Assembly (NCBI GenBank): GCA_013397935.1
Contig: VZRN01005004.1
Span: 170,910 to 234,909, forward strand
Length of the DNA stretch: 64,000 nt
Reading direction: 5' to 3'
Origin: Dasyornis broadbenti
Lineage: Eukaryota; Chordata; Aves; Passeriformes; Dasyornithidae
Below are positions 51,601-63,739 of the stretch, in pieces; the first letter of the stretch is position 1; each line of letters begins with the position of its first letter. Position numbers and translations under genes: made by a program. The notes under the pieces were generated by a model that did no database searches, was not told the DNA's origin, and saw nothing but the letters and a program-made list of their open reading frames with translations.

Positions 51601-54600
51601 GATAACAGAGCTATAATTTGACCTAATCTGTGGATAAAAAAGGAGGTATTTGAATATAAATACTATAACCTTTTTACACTAGTATGAAATGTATATTTGT
51701 CAAGAAGTGAAAGATCCCCTAGGAATTTTAATATGAAATGAAACAAGAAACACATCCCCACCTGAAGCCCACTCTATCAGCACCCAAGCCTGCTGTCTGC
51801 TGGGTTTCAAAGCTCAGTTTTTAAAAAATAGTACGTAAAATTTTGAAAAATAGAAGATCGTCTCAGTAATTAAAATACTTTTTTTAAGCACTATTCAAAT
51901 ACACAGAATTATTTTTACCCAATTATTTTAGGAAGGAAATTGATGGACTATTCAGTAGCAACTATATAGTATTTTAAACAGTAATGCAATTTCCATCTAA
52001 ATATGTGGCAACAAAGTTAGTCCAACACTATTACACAAGCTTTTTTTTTTTTTTATGTTCACAACAGTCAGTACTGTAACTTACTCCAAAAAGAAGAAAT
52101 ACAACCCAGAGACAAACGAAACCACTTTGCAGCAGAATTTGTTACCACTTAATGCAACAGTGTTCTACAAAACACATGCAGCTGAGAGCTGTGGCAGCAA
52201 ATGACTTTCACAGATATTGATGCCTCTTCAGGTATTCCCTGAAGAGGCATAACAGAGACTGCAACCAGTAACTTCAGTTAGTTTTTTTACAGCCATTTTG
52301 TAGTTTGTCCTACTATAACCTTCTCTTCTAATGCTAAGATTCCTCATCTTCTCCTCCTAAGATTGCTGGCATCAGCTCTTTCTTGCATGGCATTCATCTT
52401 CAAATTACTCTAAACCAGTTTTGTGTATTAAAGCAGGAAAAGATTATGTTAAATTTCTTGAAATTTCTGAGCACCTTTTTCTCTTAGCTATACCAGTTTC
52501 TCCAGGTAAGCTATGTTATCAGCAAAACTGTTTCATTAAAGACAGACCAGTACAGTCAGGTAATTGCTATAAATAAGAATATTCCGCCTCTCCCACCCCC
52601 TAATTTTTCCCTGATAAATAATTTAATTTTATGAAATTTCCTTGGAAAGCACTACATCTAGACCTTAAGACTATGGTTTTGTTTCATCTGGTTATCTTTG
52701 CAAGAAGAGGTATTTTACCTCTGCTGCTCATTGAGGAAAGAAAGTAACAATGTGGAAAGTGATCCAATCAGAATGAAGCTTCCCTCTGTCCCTTTCTTCC
52801 CCCAACCTCACCCTTAAAATACTTGCAAAAATGACACTTGTCCAATGGTTTTCTTAGTTTTATTTTTAACTGGAAGTATTCTCCTTTATGAGTTAGCAAA
52901 GAAGTAGATAGCATTTCAGAAGCCATAAAACTAGGTGCAAAATCTGAAATAATCTTAGAACCCATATAACAGGGACAATATTTTTATAGCCCTTTTTTTA
53001 AAACAGCACCAAGCATGAGTACCAAGCATCTTCAAACAGAAAATTTAATTTGAAAGCTAGCACTAAGGTAAATGTCAAATAAGTAAAAAAGAAGTGGAAA
53101 TTATAAGTCAGGCAGCATTTTTGAGGTATCTGCTTAATTGTGTGGGGTTATCATTTCCCAGCTATACATTTACATTTCAAGGTTTACATTTATTTCATTT
53201 ACATTATTAAACAGGTTCCTTTATTCTAAACAGCAGGTGATTTGACTATTTTTTCACATTTCTCACCTCCTGTGCATCAAATCGCAGAATCTCCTTCATG
53301 TATGTGGGCAAGAGTGTAAGAAGTGTATAGAAAGTCCAATTATAAGAGAAGTGTGCCACAACGATAGCCCAGAGCGGAAGGGACTCCAGCATAGGTCTCC
53401 AGGGAACAGATTTCTGTGTAGAAAGCTAGCAAGCAGGAGACAAAGAGAAGAGAAAAAGAAAGAAATCAGGATGTTGATATGAACATTTACTAAATACAGT
53501 GTTTTGATGCTAACCAAATCTATGCTGATCATCCACTCTGAAAGGCACAAAATGAGTCTCAGTTGATAGATGCAAGATAGATGCAATGAATTCATTACAG
53601 TGTTCAGTTCTGAATGAAGGTATACTAAGGTATGTTACTGCTCTGGTGTCTATTACTCCAAAGTAAACCAATTACTAATGCATTTTGTAATTCAAAAAGT
53701 ATGCCTTCCCTTCTTGAATTTGATGCCTTCTTCTTGTACTATAAATAATTAAGTATTTAGTCACCCCTCAGGTGTTTATCTAGCTGAAGCATTCCTACTC
53801 AACCCTAGGTACTGATTTTGGTCTCTCAGCCAGCTTCACTGTTTGGAAATACACATCCCTAGTCATAGGAATAAATCTTATGCATACTTTAGGAACTGGC
53901 TCATTAGCATTTTCTCTGCAAACAGTTAGCTGTTTCTTACTCTAGATGACACACTGAGAAAGAGAAATGCTGTAAGATACCATATTGCAAACATTAAAGA
54001 CATTATACAGGTCTAGATCTAGTACAAAATGATGAATTTGAGCTTTTTTTAAATACAAAGCTTTTAAAATAAAGCACTGCAACAACATCTGTAACAAAAG
54101 GCATTATTATAAATGCTTTGTTTGATTATTGATTGTTTCTCAGTTTACAGCGGCATTATTTTTTAAAATTTTTTTGTTCGAAAATCCTGCTTCCATCTCA
54201 GGTTAAGAACATTATTTTATACATAAACAGAGCATGACATTAACGACAATGTTTGTGCTTTATGTTCAGACTTAAGTAAGAAGGTCTCTACCAAAGTGCG
54301 GTACCTGATCTTTTAAAGAAGACAGTATATATTCTCTTTCTGCATGTGAAATGCTCCTGTGAGTTTCTGGTGTATCACTAACCAAACACATCCAGAAGAA
54401 CCACCATAATACGCCAAGTGCACCTATTGTCATGAAAAGATGGGTAAAGAGATAGAAATAAAAAAATAAGCAATTATATCAAGGGAGTAACACTCTCAGA
54501 TGATACAGTCAGAAGTGTTTTCTCAATACTCTAATATAATTTTAATGAACATTATTTTTTCTATCTACTTAAAAACACTAATTACCCAAAGTGGCTTAAC

Positions 54601-57600
54601 AATGCACATTTAGATATAAAGAATGAAGATGACTAGGCAAATTTTTTTTCTTTTTGTTTTTTCCTCTTTTTTTTTCCTCTACTTGAAGTGCTTCATACAG
54701 CAAGAAAGCAGTGTGCAAACACATAACTGTATTTTTATCAGTCACATGGAAGAGCCACAAAGGATGCGGCTCACCCTCAGGAAATAAAAAATTCACATGA
54801 AGTTTAATCACAAAAAATACTTTGTGCACATACACAGAATATCACGACATACAGATTAATCAATGTACCAGTCCTCCTCTTCTTTCTTAAGCCAACCACA
54901 GAATTGTCATTTGAAAAAAAGGTAACTTTTCAATAATCAGTCCAAATTAACTGCACTTTCATGTAACTGCAATGTTGTAACTTATTTCATTTTGTTCAGT
55001 TCTTTGGTTTGAATCCTTGTAATTTATAAAAAAAATTGAGATTGTTTTTTTTGAGGAAAATGTAACCCTGTTCTTATATTCTGATTCTCCCTTCCCCATG
55101 CAGAGTATGAAATAGCTCAGACACGTAAACAGACCTGTAAAAAGCATCAGCTAAATCAGTGACATGCTGTTAAAAAATATTTTCTGTTTCACCTTCTTCT
55201 AGAACACAAGTCACAGTAAATATGCTATGCCTTTGGGCATTCCTTCTGGGGTCCCTGTGACTGCTAGAGATTTTCCACAGTTTACATTTTAAGCAGGAGT
55301 AACTTTTCACACGTTCTTTCATTCAAAGTAGAAGTTTATTCCTGGGATTAAAGTTATTAACTCAATTTCACACTTCAGATAAGAAATTTCAGCCTGTTGT
55401 TTTCAAGTGGTGGGAGAGTTAAGAGCATTTGACTTGTACCAGCTTTTGTCCAACTCAGAGACAGCTTTGGTCATTGGAAGAAGGCTTATTTAGCCATTCA
55501 CTGGAATCTACTTAGCTTTAAGTATCTCTAATTGCCCAGAAGGAATAAAATAGTAACTCAACACGTCAAACACGCTTTTAAAACTTCAAATAACTTTTAT
55601 AAGATATGCTTTTCAAAAAGAATATGGATTGTACTTTTAATAATTAAGAAAAATCAAAACAACACCAACTCACCAAATATGTAGAACACATAAACCCAGT
55701 TCATATAGTAACAAATTAAACCAGATAGAGGCAGAGACACAACAGTTCCCAGCTGTGCACCTGTAAGAAAGCAAAACAAAGTGGAAAAATAATTAGATCG
55801 CCTATGGACCCCTTAAGTATGAGAGGCATTTCAGAGTTATTTTATTTTTCTGTAATAAATCATGCATAAAGATTGTCACCACCACTAGAGGGTTGTGCTT
55901 TGCTTTAAGGAAACACAGGCACAATGAGCTGCTTTGGCAGCTCCAAGCAAATAGAGTCATAAAGCGTTAAGAAGCCAAAATCAGAAGCAAAGAGCAATAA
56001 AAGCTAAGCATTCTTGGCACATTTGTCTTCAATAAAGTGATGGCTCTAATACTCCAAACCAATGTAAATTAGACAACTGGTATTGCTGCAGAACAAGAGA
56101 GGGCTGAATACAGTATAATTAAGGTCTTGAGAGTATAATGTGACATTATAGTCAGTTTTCATTTTGTGTATCTCCTACTAGCTCCACAAATGCAGGAATG
56201 ATAGAAACATGAACTGGAAATCATCCACCTATAACCAGTAGGTTCAAATTCCCTGTTCCCTGAATGTTACAGGGTGTACAATAAAGGAAGAACGGAGACA
56301 TGAGCAGATTCCAGTTCAGAATAAAGCCAAAAACCAGAAAGAACTATTTCTGTGCTTATAATTCAACAGACATTTTGTACATTTTGTACAAGAACAAGGA
56401 TGGCAGGTGTTTCCCTCTCTCAAATCTAAACCAGAAGCCCATGTTATTTACATATTTAGACACTCTGCTGGTGATAAACGGTAGGTCTTGCCTCTTAATG
56501 TTACCTCTATAATTACTTCTCCAAACCTAATCTCAACTCAGAAAATATTAAGTTGATATTCTGGCTACTTAGATTACATCTTCATGGAAGCAATTTTTAT
56601 TTAAGAAGCTCCAACCATGAACAACAAAACCACATACATCATGCAAAATATAAAACAAAATAACAACTATGTATAACCACATGTTCTCTCAGAAAATCAA
56701 CATGATCATGATTAACTACAGACCACATGACTGCCAATGTGGAGGAAGGAAAACAGTCTGCCAAGCTTACACAGATGTCTTATCCACCCGTGACTGCTAA
56801 CAAGTGGATCTTCAAGGTCACAGACTCTTCTCACTAGTACATTAGCATAAAGTTTCACAAAGTACAAAAGGACAGTTTAAAAACTCCCAATTGCTAAACG
56901 AAGTAGAAGTCAATCCCAACTCTGCTTAACTTGTGTGCTGGGTCTCACATGAAGACTTCTTTTTAAATAGATCTAACTTAAATACTAAGGCAGAAAACAG
57001 ATTTTAAAAAAAAGAGAAGAAAAAAAGCTTTCTGATGCATTAGGTGGGTTGAAGTAGCTCATTGAAGGGTCATTTCAACAAGTGATGAAACACTTGGTTT
57101 GGAGCAAAGTGAGGAAATGTGAGGAAGAAAGGATTAAGGCTTCATCTGGGAAAAGTGAATCACTTGACTGGCTTAGCTCCTTAAGAAACTGTAGCTGAAG
57201 TTTATATGGTATAGCCCTGTCTTCTTGGTGAACCACAGGTCAAATGGAAGAGCTGTAACAGAATTATTACTAACAAGAGTGAGCAAAGCAAACCATTACT
57301 TCAGTAATTGAATACAAAATTTGCTGTCCTCAAAGAAATAATATCAATTTTAACTAGCAAATTTAGAAACCTATGTTTTTCACCTGCCCTTCAAATACTG
57401 CCCTGCACATTGTGACTGACCAATAAACCAAATGCAAGAAGGTTCAGTGGAGATGGGCAAGAGCAATGTGTCCATGAAGCTCAGGGAATAGCACTGGTGT
57501 GACCAACCACGGCTGTTGCAAAGAAGCTGACTTTATCTCAACACAAAGGGCACCAGAAGGTGGCCTTTGTTTCAGATAAGCAGCTATGTCAGTCGAGTGG

Positions 57601-60600
57601 ATCAGCTGGTGGTGTAAACGTTTCTCCTCATTCAGTTCATTAAAAGTGTGACTGTCTCCCTGAGTTAGGCAGGCCAGCAGGAGGGGAGTGAATACGTGGG
57701 CCAGCCCAACACAAAGTATAAAAGCTAAACAACAGAATTTCTGAAAGAACAGGCTTGACTAGCCTTCAACCCAAACATATATTGCAATTGCTGTATTTTG
57801 TTAAATGTTAACTTATATTAGTACTGTGCTTTCAGTACATTCTGTATCACTCCGCTAAATCAAAAATCCTGTGTAACAGCAAATATCTTTAAACAAGTAA
57901 ATCTGATATCAAACATTACAATTCCCAGACACAAAATATCTAGGAGAATCTGGTCAGGGAGTAGTGAACTCTGACAAGGAGCTCTTACAGCAACACATGG
58001 GACTTTGGACATTTTCTTCCCCAAGTTCCTCCAAAACCACTTCAAATACCCTCCAAAAACCAACCCAATAGCTCTATCCTGACTTCCCCACCTTTTTTGT
58101 TCCTAATACTAAATCTTTTTTATTTACAGTATCTTCTATTAATCACCTTCACAGTAACTTTTTGCACCCCTTTATTCCAAAGTTAGACTGAAGTTATACT
58201 TATTTGCAGATCAATACCTTTTGTCAGGGTTATAAAAGCCATGAATAAATTAAGAAAATGAATGCAAAGCAAGACTTACTTTAACATTACATTTTTTTTG
58301 ATTAAATGCTGATTAAAATTTACAATATAAATCCCTTTAAGTCAATCCTCCCTGTTACTGCAGTAAAAATTTATAATCCCATTATCAGCGTGGGAATTTC
58401 TCACCTGCATATGAAATACTAAGGAGCTTGCTGCGTTCCAGTGGAGGAGCCCAAGAAGACCACATTGAATGCATGGCTGGGAAGGTAACACCCTAGAAAA
58501 GAACATTTCATTCTGTTGAAATGCAAGAAATTTAGAAGTCACTTCAACTTTACATGTTTCAAAACATATTTCATTAACAAGCAGTAGTACAATCTGTTAG
58601 TTTGTAAGCAAGAAAGCACTTATAAAAATTGTGCAAGGCACAAGAATAAAGAGGCAGCATTAATTTCTCCTGTATTTGATTCTATGTATACTCAAAATGC
58701 AGCAACGATACAAACAATACTGTTTTGAGGCCACGGTTTCTGAAAAATGAGAACAACTCTAGTTTTGGCTCAAGTATCTTTGCATTTCTTATTTGAAAAG
58801 CTTAGGCTAAAATATAGTGCAAATGCTTTAATTATTCAAAAACCAATGAAAACTAACCCACTCAATTGAAAGAATACATATATACTCCAGCATACCAACA
58901 CCTACATAGTCTAATCACAACAATTTATTAACAAATTATTCAGATACATTTTCAGGTTACACAGAGAAAACAGGATTACCTCTCCCAGTCCTTCTAAGGC
59001 TCTGACAGCTATGAGGTAGCCAACTCCCAAATTTGCAGCTAAGGGAGTAAGCAAGGTGAATACAGAGGTACCAAAGATGCCAAACCCCAGCAACAGCTTC
59101 CCTCCAATTTTGCTTGCAAGATATCCTCCTGGAATCTGAGTAATTATATAGCCATAGAAAAAAGAACCAAGGATCCACCCTTGAGTATCAGCATCCCAAG
59201 AATACTTTTCTCCCTAAAAAGAGGAAAAAAAAAATCCAACAAAATGCAGAAGTTCAGAATAACAGTTTCTGTGACCATATTTAATATAATGTTGATCCAC
59301 CACTTAGTCCTTAAAACTTACTTTTTAAGTAAATTTCAAATTTTTCATGGCCTACTCCCTAGGGTCTCCTTCCTCTACACACACTTGTACTGCAATCAAG
59401 GTTTTAAAAGCTCATTCAGGTAGTTTAAAGTCTGTTCAAACACATCTAACCCAAGTACGAAAATCATCACTACATGAAATACAAGTGCTCTGGCAGTTAT
59501 CCCTTTTTGCATTCTAAGCAGCTTGGCAAAGGTGACAGGTACTGACTACGTAAGTCTGCCTGAGTACGAATCCCACTTCTGAATCACAGAGTGGACATTC
59601 TATGATGCTTTAGAAAATGGCTTCACCAGCAGAAAATTTATGGACAAAAGAAAAAAAAAAAAAACAAGGAGATGCAGTGCCTAAATTTAATATAAAGAAA
59701 GAGAGCAGTCAAGGACAGAGATCACAAAGGTAGGTGGAATAATGGGATAAGCACATCAGAGGGAAGATGAGTTTAATGGACAACGCAATAAAAGCGAAGA
59801 TGATTGAGATAGGAATCTGCAGTTATAAAAGAAGCCAGCAAGAAGATATGAACTGTTGCCCAATGAAGAGATTCTGAAATTTGGGATCACTTCCAAAAGA
59901 CCAATTTTTCAGCATCTAAATGAGGGGCATACATTTCACTGAAATGATGAGACAGAATCTTCCCATAAAGTTCACCATTATAATTTGTTTGTGATAAATA
60001 ATAAATGACCTCTAAAGAAGCAAATAAAATGAAAGCAGGAAGATGGTAAGAGTGCTCACTAATAACTTCAAGACAAGATCTTTGCCAGTCCAAATTCACA
60101 AAGTTGGAGATGTTTTAAAAGCCTTTTTTCATATCCAACAGTTCCATTAAGAAATATGATTTTAAGCATTACTGGAAGTCAGAGGTAAAGGATATAAAAA
60201 CAAAAAGCATGATCTGGGAAAGAGGTCAAAGAAGTGAAAAAATATTACATGTTAATTTGTAATACAATTTCATGCCATTGTGACTGTACGAAGAACAGGC
60301 AAATTGGACAGTGATGTGAGCTCTGACGCACATGTAACAATAACAATTGATCAGTGGCATATAAAACAGTGAGTCATGGTAGATCTATGTGGTCAGATTA
60401 GCCAATTTTTAAGGAACAGCACAGAAAAGAGGTACATAAAAATCCTGACCCTGAGCACAGCACTTCTCAATTAGCTAGTCATTTAAGGCTAATACTTCCC
60501 AGAACAGCTTTAAAAGAACCACTGGAATGGCCATCCAGTAAAAACAGCCTGTTCTTTTGCTACCTAAGTATGGTTCTATCACAGACTTCTACTAAAAGCA

Positions 60601-60840
60601 CTTTTACATGCCACATTACAGGACAATATGTTTGAGACCTCACCGTTGTGTTGCGAGGAACATTTATGGAGGAAGAATGCTCTGGACACACATTGGAAGT
60701 CACATTCTTTGCTAAGCTTGTGTTAGGTTCTACCATATCCACCAGAGCGACGCTCAAATTCACACGCAATGCATACAGGAGGAAGAACCCGAAACAGGCC
60801 AGGAGGGCGAGATTGTAGCGAGCTGAGCAGCATGCAGGGA
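42503..60840 (-). CDS. SLC17A5: SLC17A5, sialin, lysosomal sialic acid/H+ symporter (all but first coding exon)
   Basis: Sialin exports sialic acid and acidic hexoses from lysosomes with protons, and loads aspartate/glutamate into vesicles. It is a 12-helix MFS carrier of the SLC17 family. Coding exons are 60644-60840, 58980-59213, 58405-58492, 55674-55760, 54305-54423, 53267-53413, 50724-50856, 48845-48992, 44197-44287 and 42503-42640. All are GT-AG and in phase, giving 460 residues plus TGA; human sialin is 495. Human-equivalent residues are in place at offset 31: Arg39 (Salla disease site) in SARYN, Arg57 in ALRVN, Glu171 and Glu175 in EGLGE, and His183 in PAMH. The luminal loop after helix 1 has three N-glycosylation sequons. 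Exon 1 (31 codons plus one base in human, with the dileucine lysosomal sorting motif) is not identified here. The gene spans at least 18 kb. Confidence 0.97.
43431..43555 (+). mobile_element. SINE with tRNA-Ile head and CR1-like tail (TguSINE1 type)
   Basis: Positions 43431-43488 match the nuclear tRNA-Ile(AAT) sequence from the D arm onward: TGGTTAGAGC, the anticodon arm TGCTAATAATGC, the B box GGTTTAATCC and the end GGGCCA. The tail CACTTAAGAGCTGGATTC to ATTCTATGATT is that of an avian CR1. The 5' end, including the A box, is missing, so it is truncated and inactive. This architecture is known from TguSINE1 of the zebra finch. The family name is from memory. Confidence 0.75.
44197..44287 (-). 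CDS. SLC17A5: SLC17A5 coding exon 10
   Basis: Residues 385-415: YAGILLGITNSFATIPGMVG and PVIAKNLTHN, helix 11. It ends in phase 0; the donor is GTAAGT. Confidence 0.96.
44461..44560 (+). mobile_element. CR1 LINE 3'-end fragment
   Basis: GGGACATGGTTTAGTGGTGG, GGCAGTGTTAGGTTAATGG and ATGATCTTAAAGATTCTTTT are the sense 3' end of a common avian CR1. About 100 bases remain, so it is severely 5'-truncated, as is usual for CR1. It lies in an SLC17A5 intron. Confidence 0.8.
48845..48992 (-). CDS. SLC17A5: SLC17A5 coding exon 9
   Basis: Residues 336-384: MIGPAVFLVAAGFIGCNYAL (helix 9) and helix 10 with TISTTLGGFCTSGYSINHLD. It ends in phase 2 in a Ser codon; the donor is GTAAGT. Confidence 0.96.
49155..49430 (-). 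mobile_element. CR1 LINE 3'-end fragment
   Basis: On the plus strand, AAGATCATCTAGTTCCAACC, CTGCCATGGGCAGGGACACC, TTGCTCAAAGCC and AATTTCTTCCTA are the reverse complement of the CR1 3' end; the element therefore points along the minus strand. About 275 bases are present with scattered mutations. It lies in an SLC17A5 intron. Confidence 0.88.
50724..50856 (-). CDS. SLC17A5: SLC17A5 coding exon 8
   Basis: Residues 292-335: NGFLSALPYFGCWLCIILSG (helix 8) and ADYLREKQNFSTVCVRK. It ends in phase 1; the donor is GTAGGT. Confidence 0.96.
52220..52250. repeat. Perfect 13-base inverted repeat with 5-base loop
   Basis: ATGCCTCTTCAGG and CCTGAAGAGGCAT flank TATTC. It lies in an SLC17A5 intron and could fold as an RNA hairpin on either strand. 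Confidence 0.85.
53267..53413 (-). CDS. SLC17A5: SLC17A5 coding exon 7
   Basis: Residues 243-291: KSVPWRPML, then helix 7 with LPLWAIVVAHFSYNWTFYTL and LPTYMKEILRFDAQE. It contains 49 codons in phase 0; the donor is GTGAGA. Confidence 0.97.
54305..54423 (-). CDS. SLC17A5: SLC17A5 coding exon 6
   Basis: Residues 203-242: helix 6 (ALGVLWWFFWMCLVSDTPET) and the cytosolic central loop with ISHAEREYILSSLKDQ. It ends in phase 0; the donor is GTACCG. Confidence 0.95.
55674..55760 (-). CDS. SLC17A5: SLC17A5 coding exon 5
   Basis: Residues 174-202: AQLGTVVSLPLSGLICYYMN, covering helix 5 and the start of helix 6. It ends in phase 1; the donor is GTGAGT. Confidence 0.96.
58405..58492 (-). CDS. SLC17A5: SLC17A5 coding exon 4
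   Basis: Residues 145-173: GVTFPAMHSMWSSWAPPLER, conserved across SLC17 carriers, then SKLLSISYA. It ends in phase 1 in a Gly codon; the donor is GTGAGA. Confidence 0.96.
58980..59213 (-). CDS. SLC17A5: SLC17A5 coding exon 3
   Basis: Residues 67-144: WDADTQGWILGSFFYGYII (helix 2), the MFS loop motif GGYLASKIGGK, helix 3, and helix 4 ending RALEGLGE with the two transport-essential acidic residues. It contains 78 codons in phase 0; the donor is GTAATC. Confidence 0.97.
60644..60840 (-). CDS. SLC17A5: SLC17A5 coding exon 2
   Basis: This exon encodes residues 1-66 of the fragment: PACCSARYNLALLACFGFF, helix 1 with ALRVNLSVALVDM, and the luminal loop with NTS, NVT and NTT sequons. It begins with two bases of a split codon (phase 1 intron before), matching the human exon 1/2 boundary. 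The donor is GTGAGG. Confidence 0.95.
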
Positions 60841-63641
60841 CTGAAATGAAAGCAAATGAAAAATGTTTAACAGACCTAACAGAATAAGAACAACTCATAT
60901 GCAGTTTTTACTAATGCTGTCAGAAATCTTTGGGTAAGATAAAATATTGGCAAGGAGACAAGCTAATTTTTCTTCTTTAGAGGTTTATCCAATAGGGGTA
61001 GAATCTGAGGCTGATTCAAGAAAATTTTTAAAACCTAGTTTTGTACTGATGTGCAAAGCAAATGTAATCCTCATTTAGACAATAGGCAGCTACCCACACA
61101 AGAGTAGGGGCTGCAGCAGAAGGGTAATGTGTGGTCAGTGGAAATGCATTTAGAAACAGTTTCAAAAGTCCTCTCAAAAATACTGTGATATTTATTCAAG
61201 ACAGAAATTCACACTAAAAAAACCTCAAAACCAAATTAGTGGGAAGCCTGTAATATATGCAAGAATGGTTCAAAAGAAACAAATTCTCTTAAAGTAGTGC
61301 TAAAAACCAGTCATTGCTATTTCAGGCTGTTTTCTAGGACAAGTTTTCCTTTTATAAGTTTGCTTATAAGGGAATATGCATTACAGCTGCCAAACAGAGA
61401 AAACTAGTAGAAAGAGAAATGGCAAACACTGTGGTGGCACTGTGAAACAGTAACAGTTTCCCAGTTGCCCTGTATACCCCTGTTGACAGTCACAAGATAA
61501 CAAAGGAAATGAGTCCTAAGATTCAGCATAAAATCTGTGTTATAACGTTGTCAGCTCTGTCAGCTATTTATACACAGATACCAGACTATGCACTGTAACA
61601 CAGTTATTGATTTCCTACAGTAGTGCACAGCAGCATTTGGCAGAGATCACTCATCAGTGCCAGGAGATCCAGATCAGAGTTGAGCTGTAACAGTTTAAAG
61701 CTCTGCAGCTACTCTTTATGGACTGGGAATTCCTGAAACTGCTGAGCAGGAATGTCACATTGTTGAGGAACTACTTGAATAATCCGTTGAATTTTCAAAC
61801 AGAGGGTAGAGTTTCCCCTCTTGTGAGGGAGCTATGTTGCTAATGGCAAGTTTTATAACCTGTATGTCTGAAACTCTGGGAAGGCTGGGGATCAGCAGAT
61901 ATTACATCAGTCTACAGCGACCTCATCTTTCACTACTCAGAGCTCAAATGATGAATAGAACAAGTACATCTATGAACAATAGGACTGATTGGAGCTTTAT
62001 CTGCTCCTGCAGTATGTCACTTGACTGGATTCTCTAATCTGCAGTAAGAAACAAAGGACATGCCCTGTGGACAAGCTGACTAGATACCTTGCCCTTCCCA
62101 GTAACTTCCCTGAAACAAGGGATGAGCCTGTGGGATTTTATTTTTCAGGGGGAACACTAACAGAACCTTTCTGCAAGAATGTTTTCCCATTTTTGTAGTC
62201 TCTAATCCTGACAAACTTTATGTGAAATTCATTATGGCAACACAAGTTGTTAAAATGAGACAGAGATGCTGTATTCGCTACGTTAATTTAATAAATCAAT
62301 AATAAACAAGGCTATTGTACAAATATGCATAACCCCTTCCAGACGTGTGGTAATTTCAAGTTTTGCCTCAGAAGCACTTGTAAAAGCCATACTGGATTTT
62401 TAAATTACATGAGGGAAAGCAGCCAAAATTTTACTGCTTACTTTAAAAACAACAGGCACTAGAACAGGAAGTACTTACTACACAAAAACTAGTTAAGCAG
62501 CTTTGCTGTTCTTTATTGTTGTTTAAAAAGCAATTTGCATTAAATAGAAAATGTATAGTCATATAATTTACAACAATGAATATAATTACAGGTAAAGGTA
62601 AAATTAACTGTTCCATTTCTTGCATTTGCTGGGGTTAGACTATAATAACAGAAAACTGAGTAACACACAGATGATGTAACCCTTCCTTGGAAATGCAGAC
62701 TAATTGGAACATTCATTACTCTTCCTCTATAAGACTCTTACTGGTATACAACTTGTATGGAGAGCAAGCTCCAGAAAACAGATGTGCAAGAATGTAAGGT
62801 CACTAGTGTCAGATGTTTTTTTCCAACTGTAACCAGTTTATTAAAAAATCTAACAAACATACAGACCTGAAAGTCTGAAGCAAATAGCTACTAAATTATT
62901 GATTCCCTGTTATTCCATCATGCGCACTTGAAATACCTAAGAATATTAGATCAGGTTAACAGAAAGGAAGATTCAAGAAGATTACAGGTGTGTTTTAGGA
63001 GATTGCTATAATCAAAGACATAGAGACATTCACCCCCTCTAAAGTTTAAAGCAGCTAACCAAAGTTTAAAGCATTGTGTTCAATGTCTTACCTTGACCAG
63101 CAGTCTTTGGTCCTACATCTATAGTTAATTCTGATTTCAGGGGCATGTTTTAAAGTACTGTAGCTATAACTGAACAAGATTCTTAAATTGCAGTTAAAAA
63201 ATAAGTCTGTGCTGCAAGTTGCACGGCAGTTAAAGGAAGTTGCTTGTCTGCTGTAGTTTTTCTTGTGGGTGAGGTGAGCCACCTCCAACTTGAGCCTGAT
63301 GCATTGTGCAAACTTAAGAACATATTGCCTCAGTAAGACTTGAGTTCAAATTTCTCTCTTTCTGGCACTCTTAAAGTCATTTTGTCAGCAGCCCCCTTGA
63401 TGCAGTTGCACATTTGCTAAGTAGGTTAGGGCATTTTTGCATGGCATACTAAAGAAAATAAAAATCTTAGTCTACTCTTTATGGGTTGCACATTCTGGGA
63501 AGCAAAACAGCACAGACAACTAAACATGTGGGCTCTGTTATTAAGCTCTGACCATATACTGAGCCTCCTCTCCTACCTTCGTGCATCCTTTCACCTTCCT
63601 TCCTCTCCATGATTCAGTAACAAGCAAGCAATTAGTCTTAC

Positions 63642-63672
63642 TCATGACTGCCTTCATACGAAATTTTGACAT
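63642..63672 (-). other. Candidate alternative first coding exon of SLC17A5
   Basis: A minus-strand ATG at 63672-63670, with A at -3, starts MSKFRMKAVM and reaches a strong donor (ATGA|GTAAGA). The 31 coding bases end in phase 1, which is exactly what exon 2 needs. An in-frame TAA precedes the ATG, and a CpG island lies just upstream. The product would lack the known dileucine sorting signal. The phase match alone has a one-in-three chance, so this is weak. Confidence 0.25.
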
Positions 63673-63739
63673 GATCTCGGTAGACCCCGGTAGTTTTTAA
63701 TAGTTGGACCAATATTTGGGCTGGAATGTTTTCATTGTA

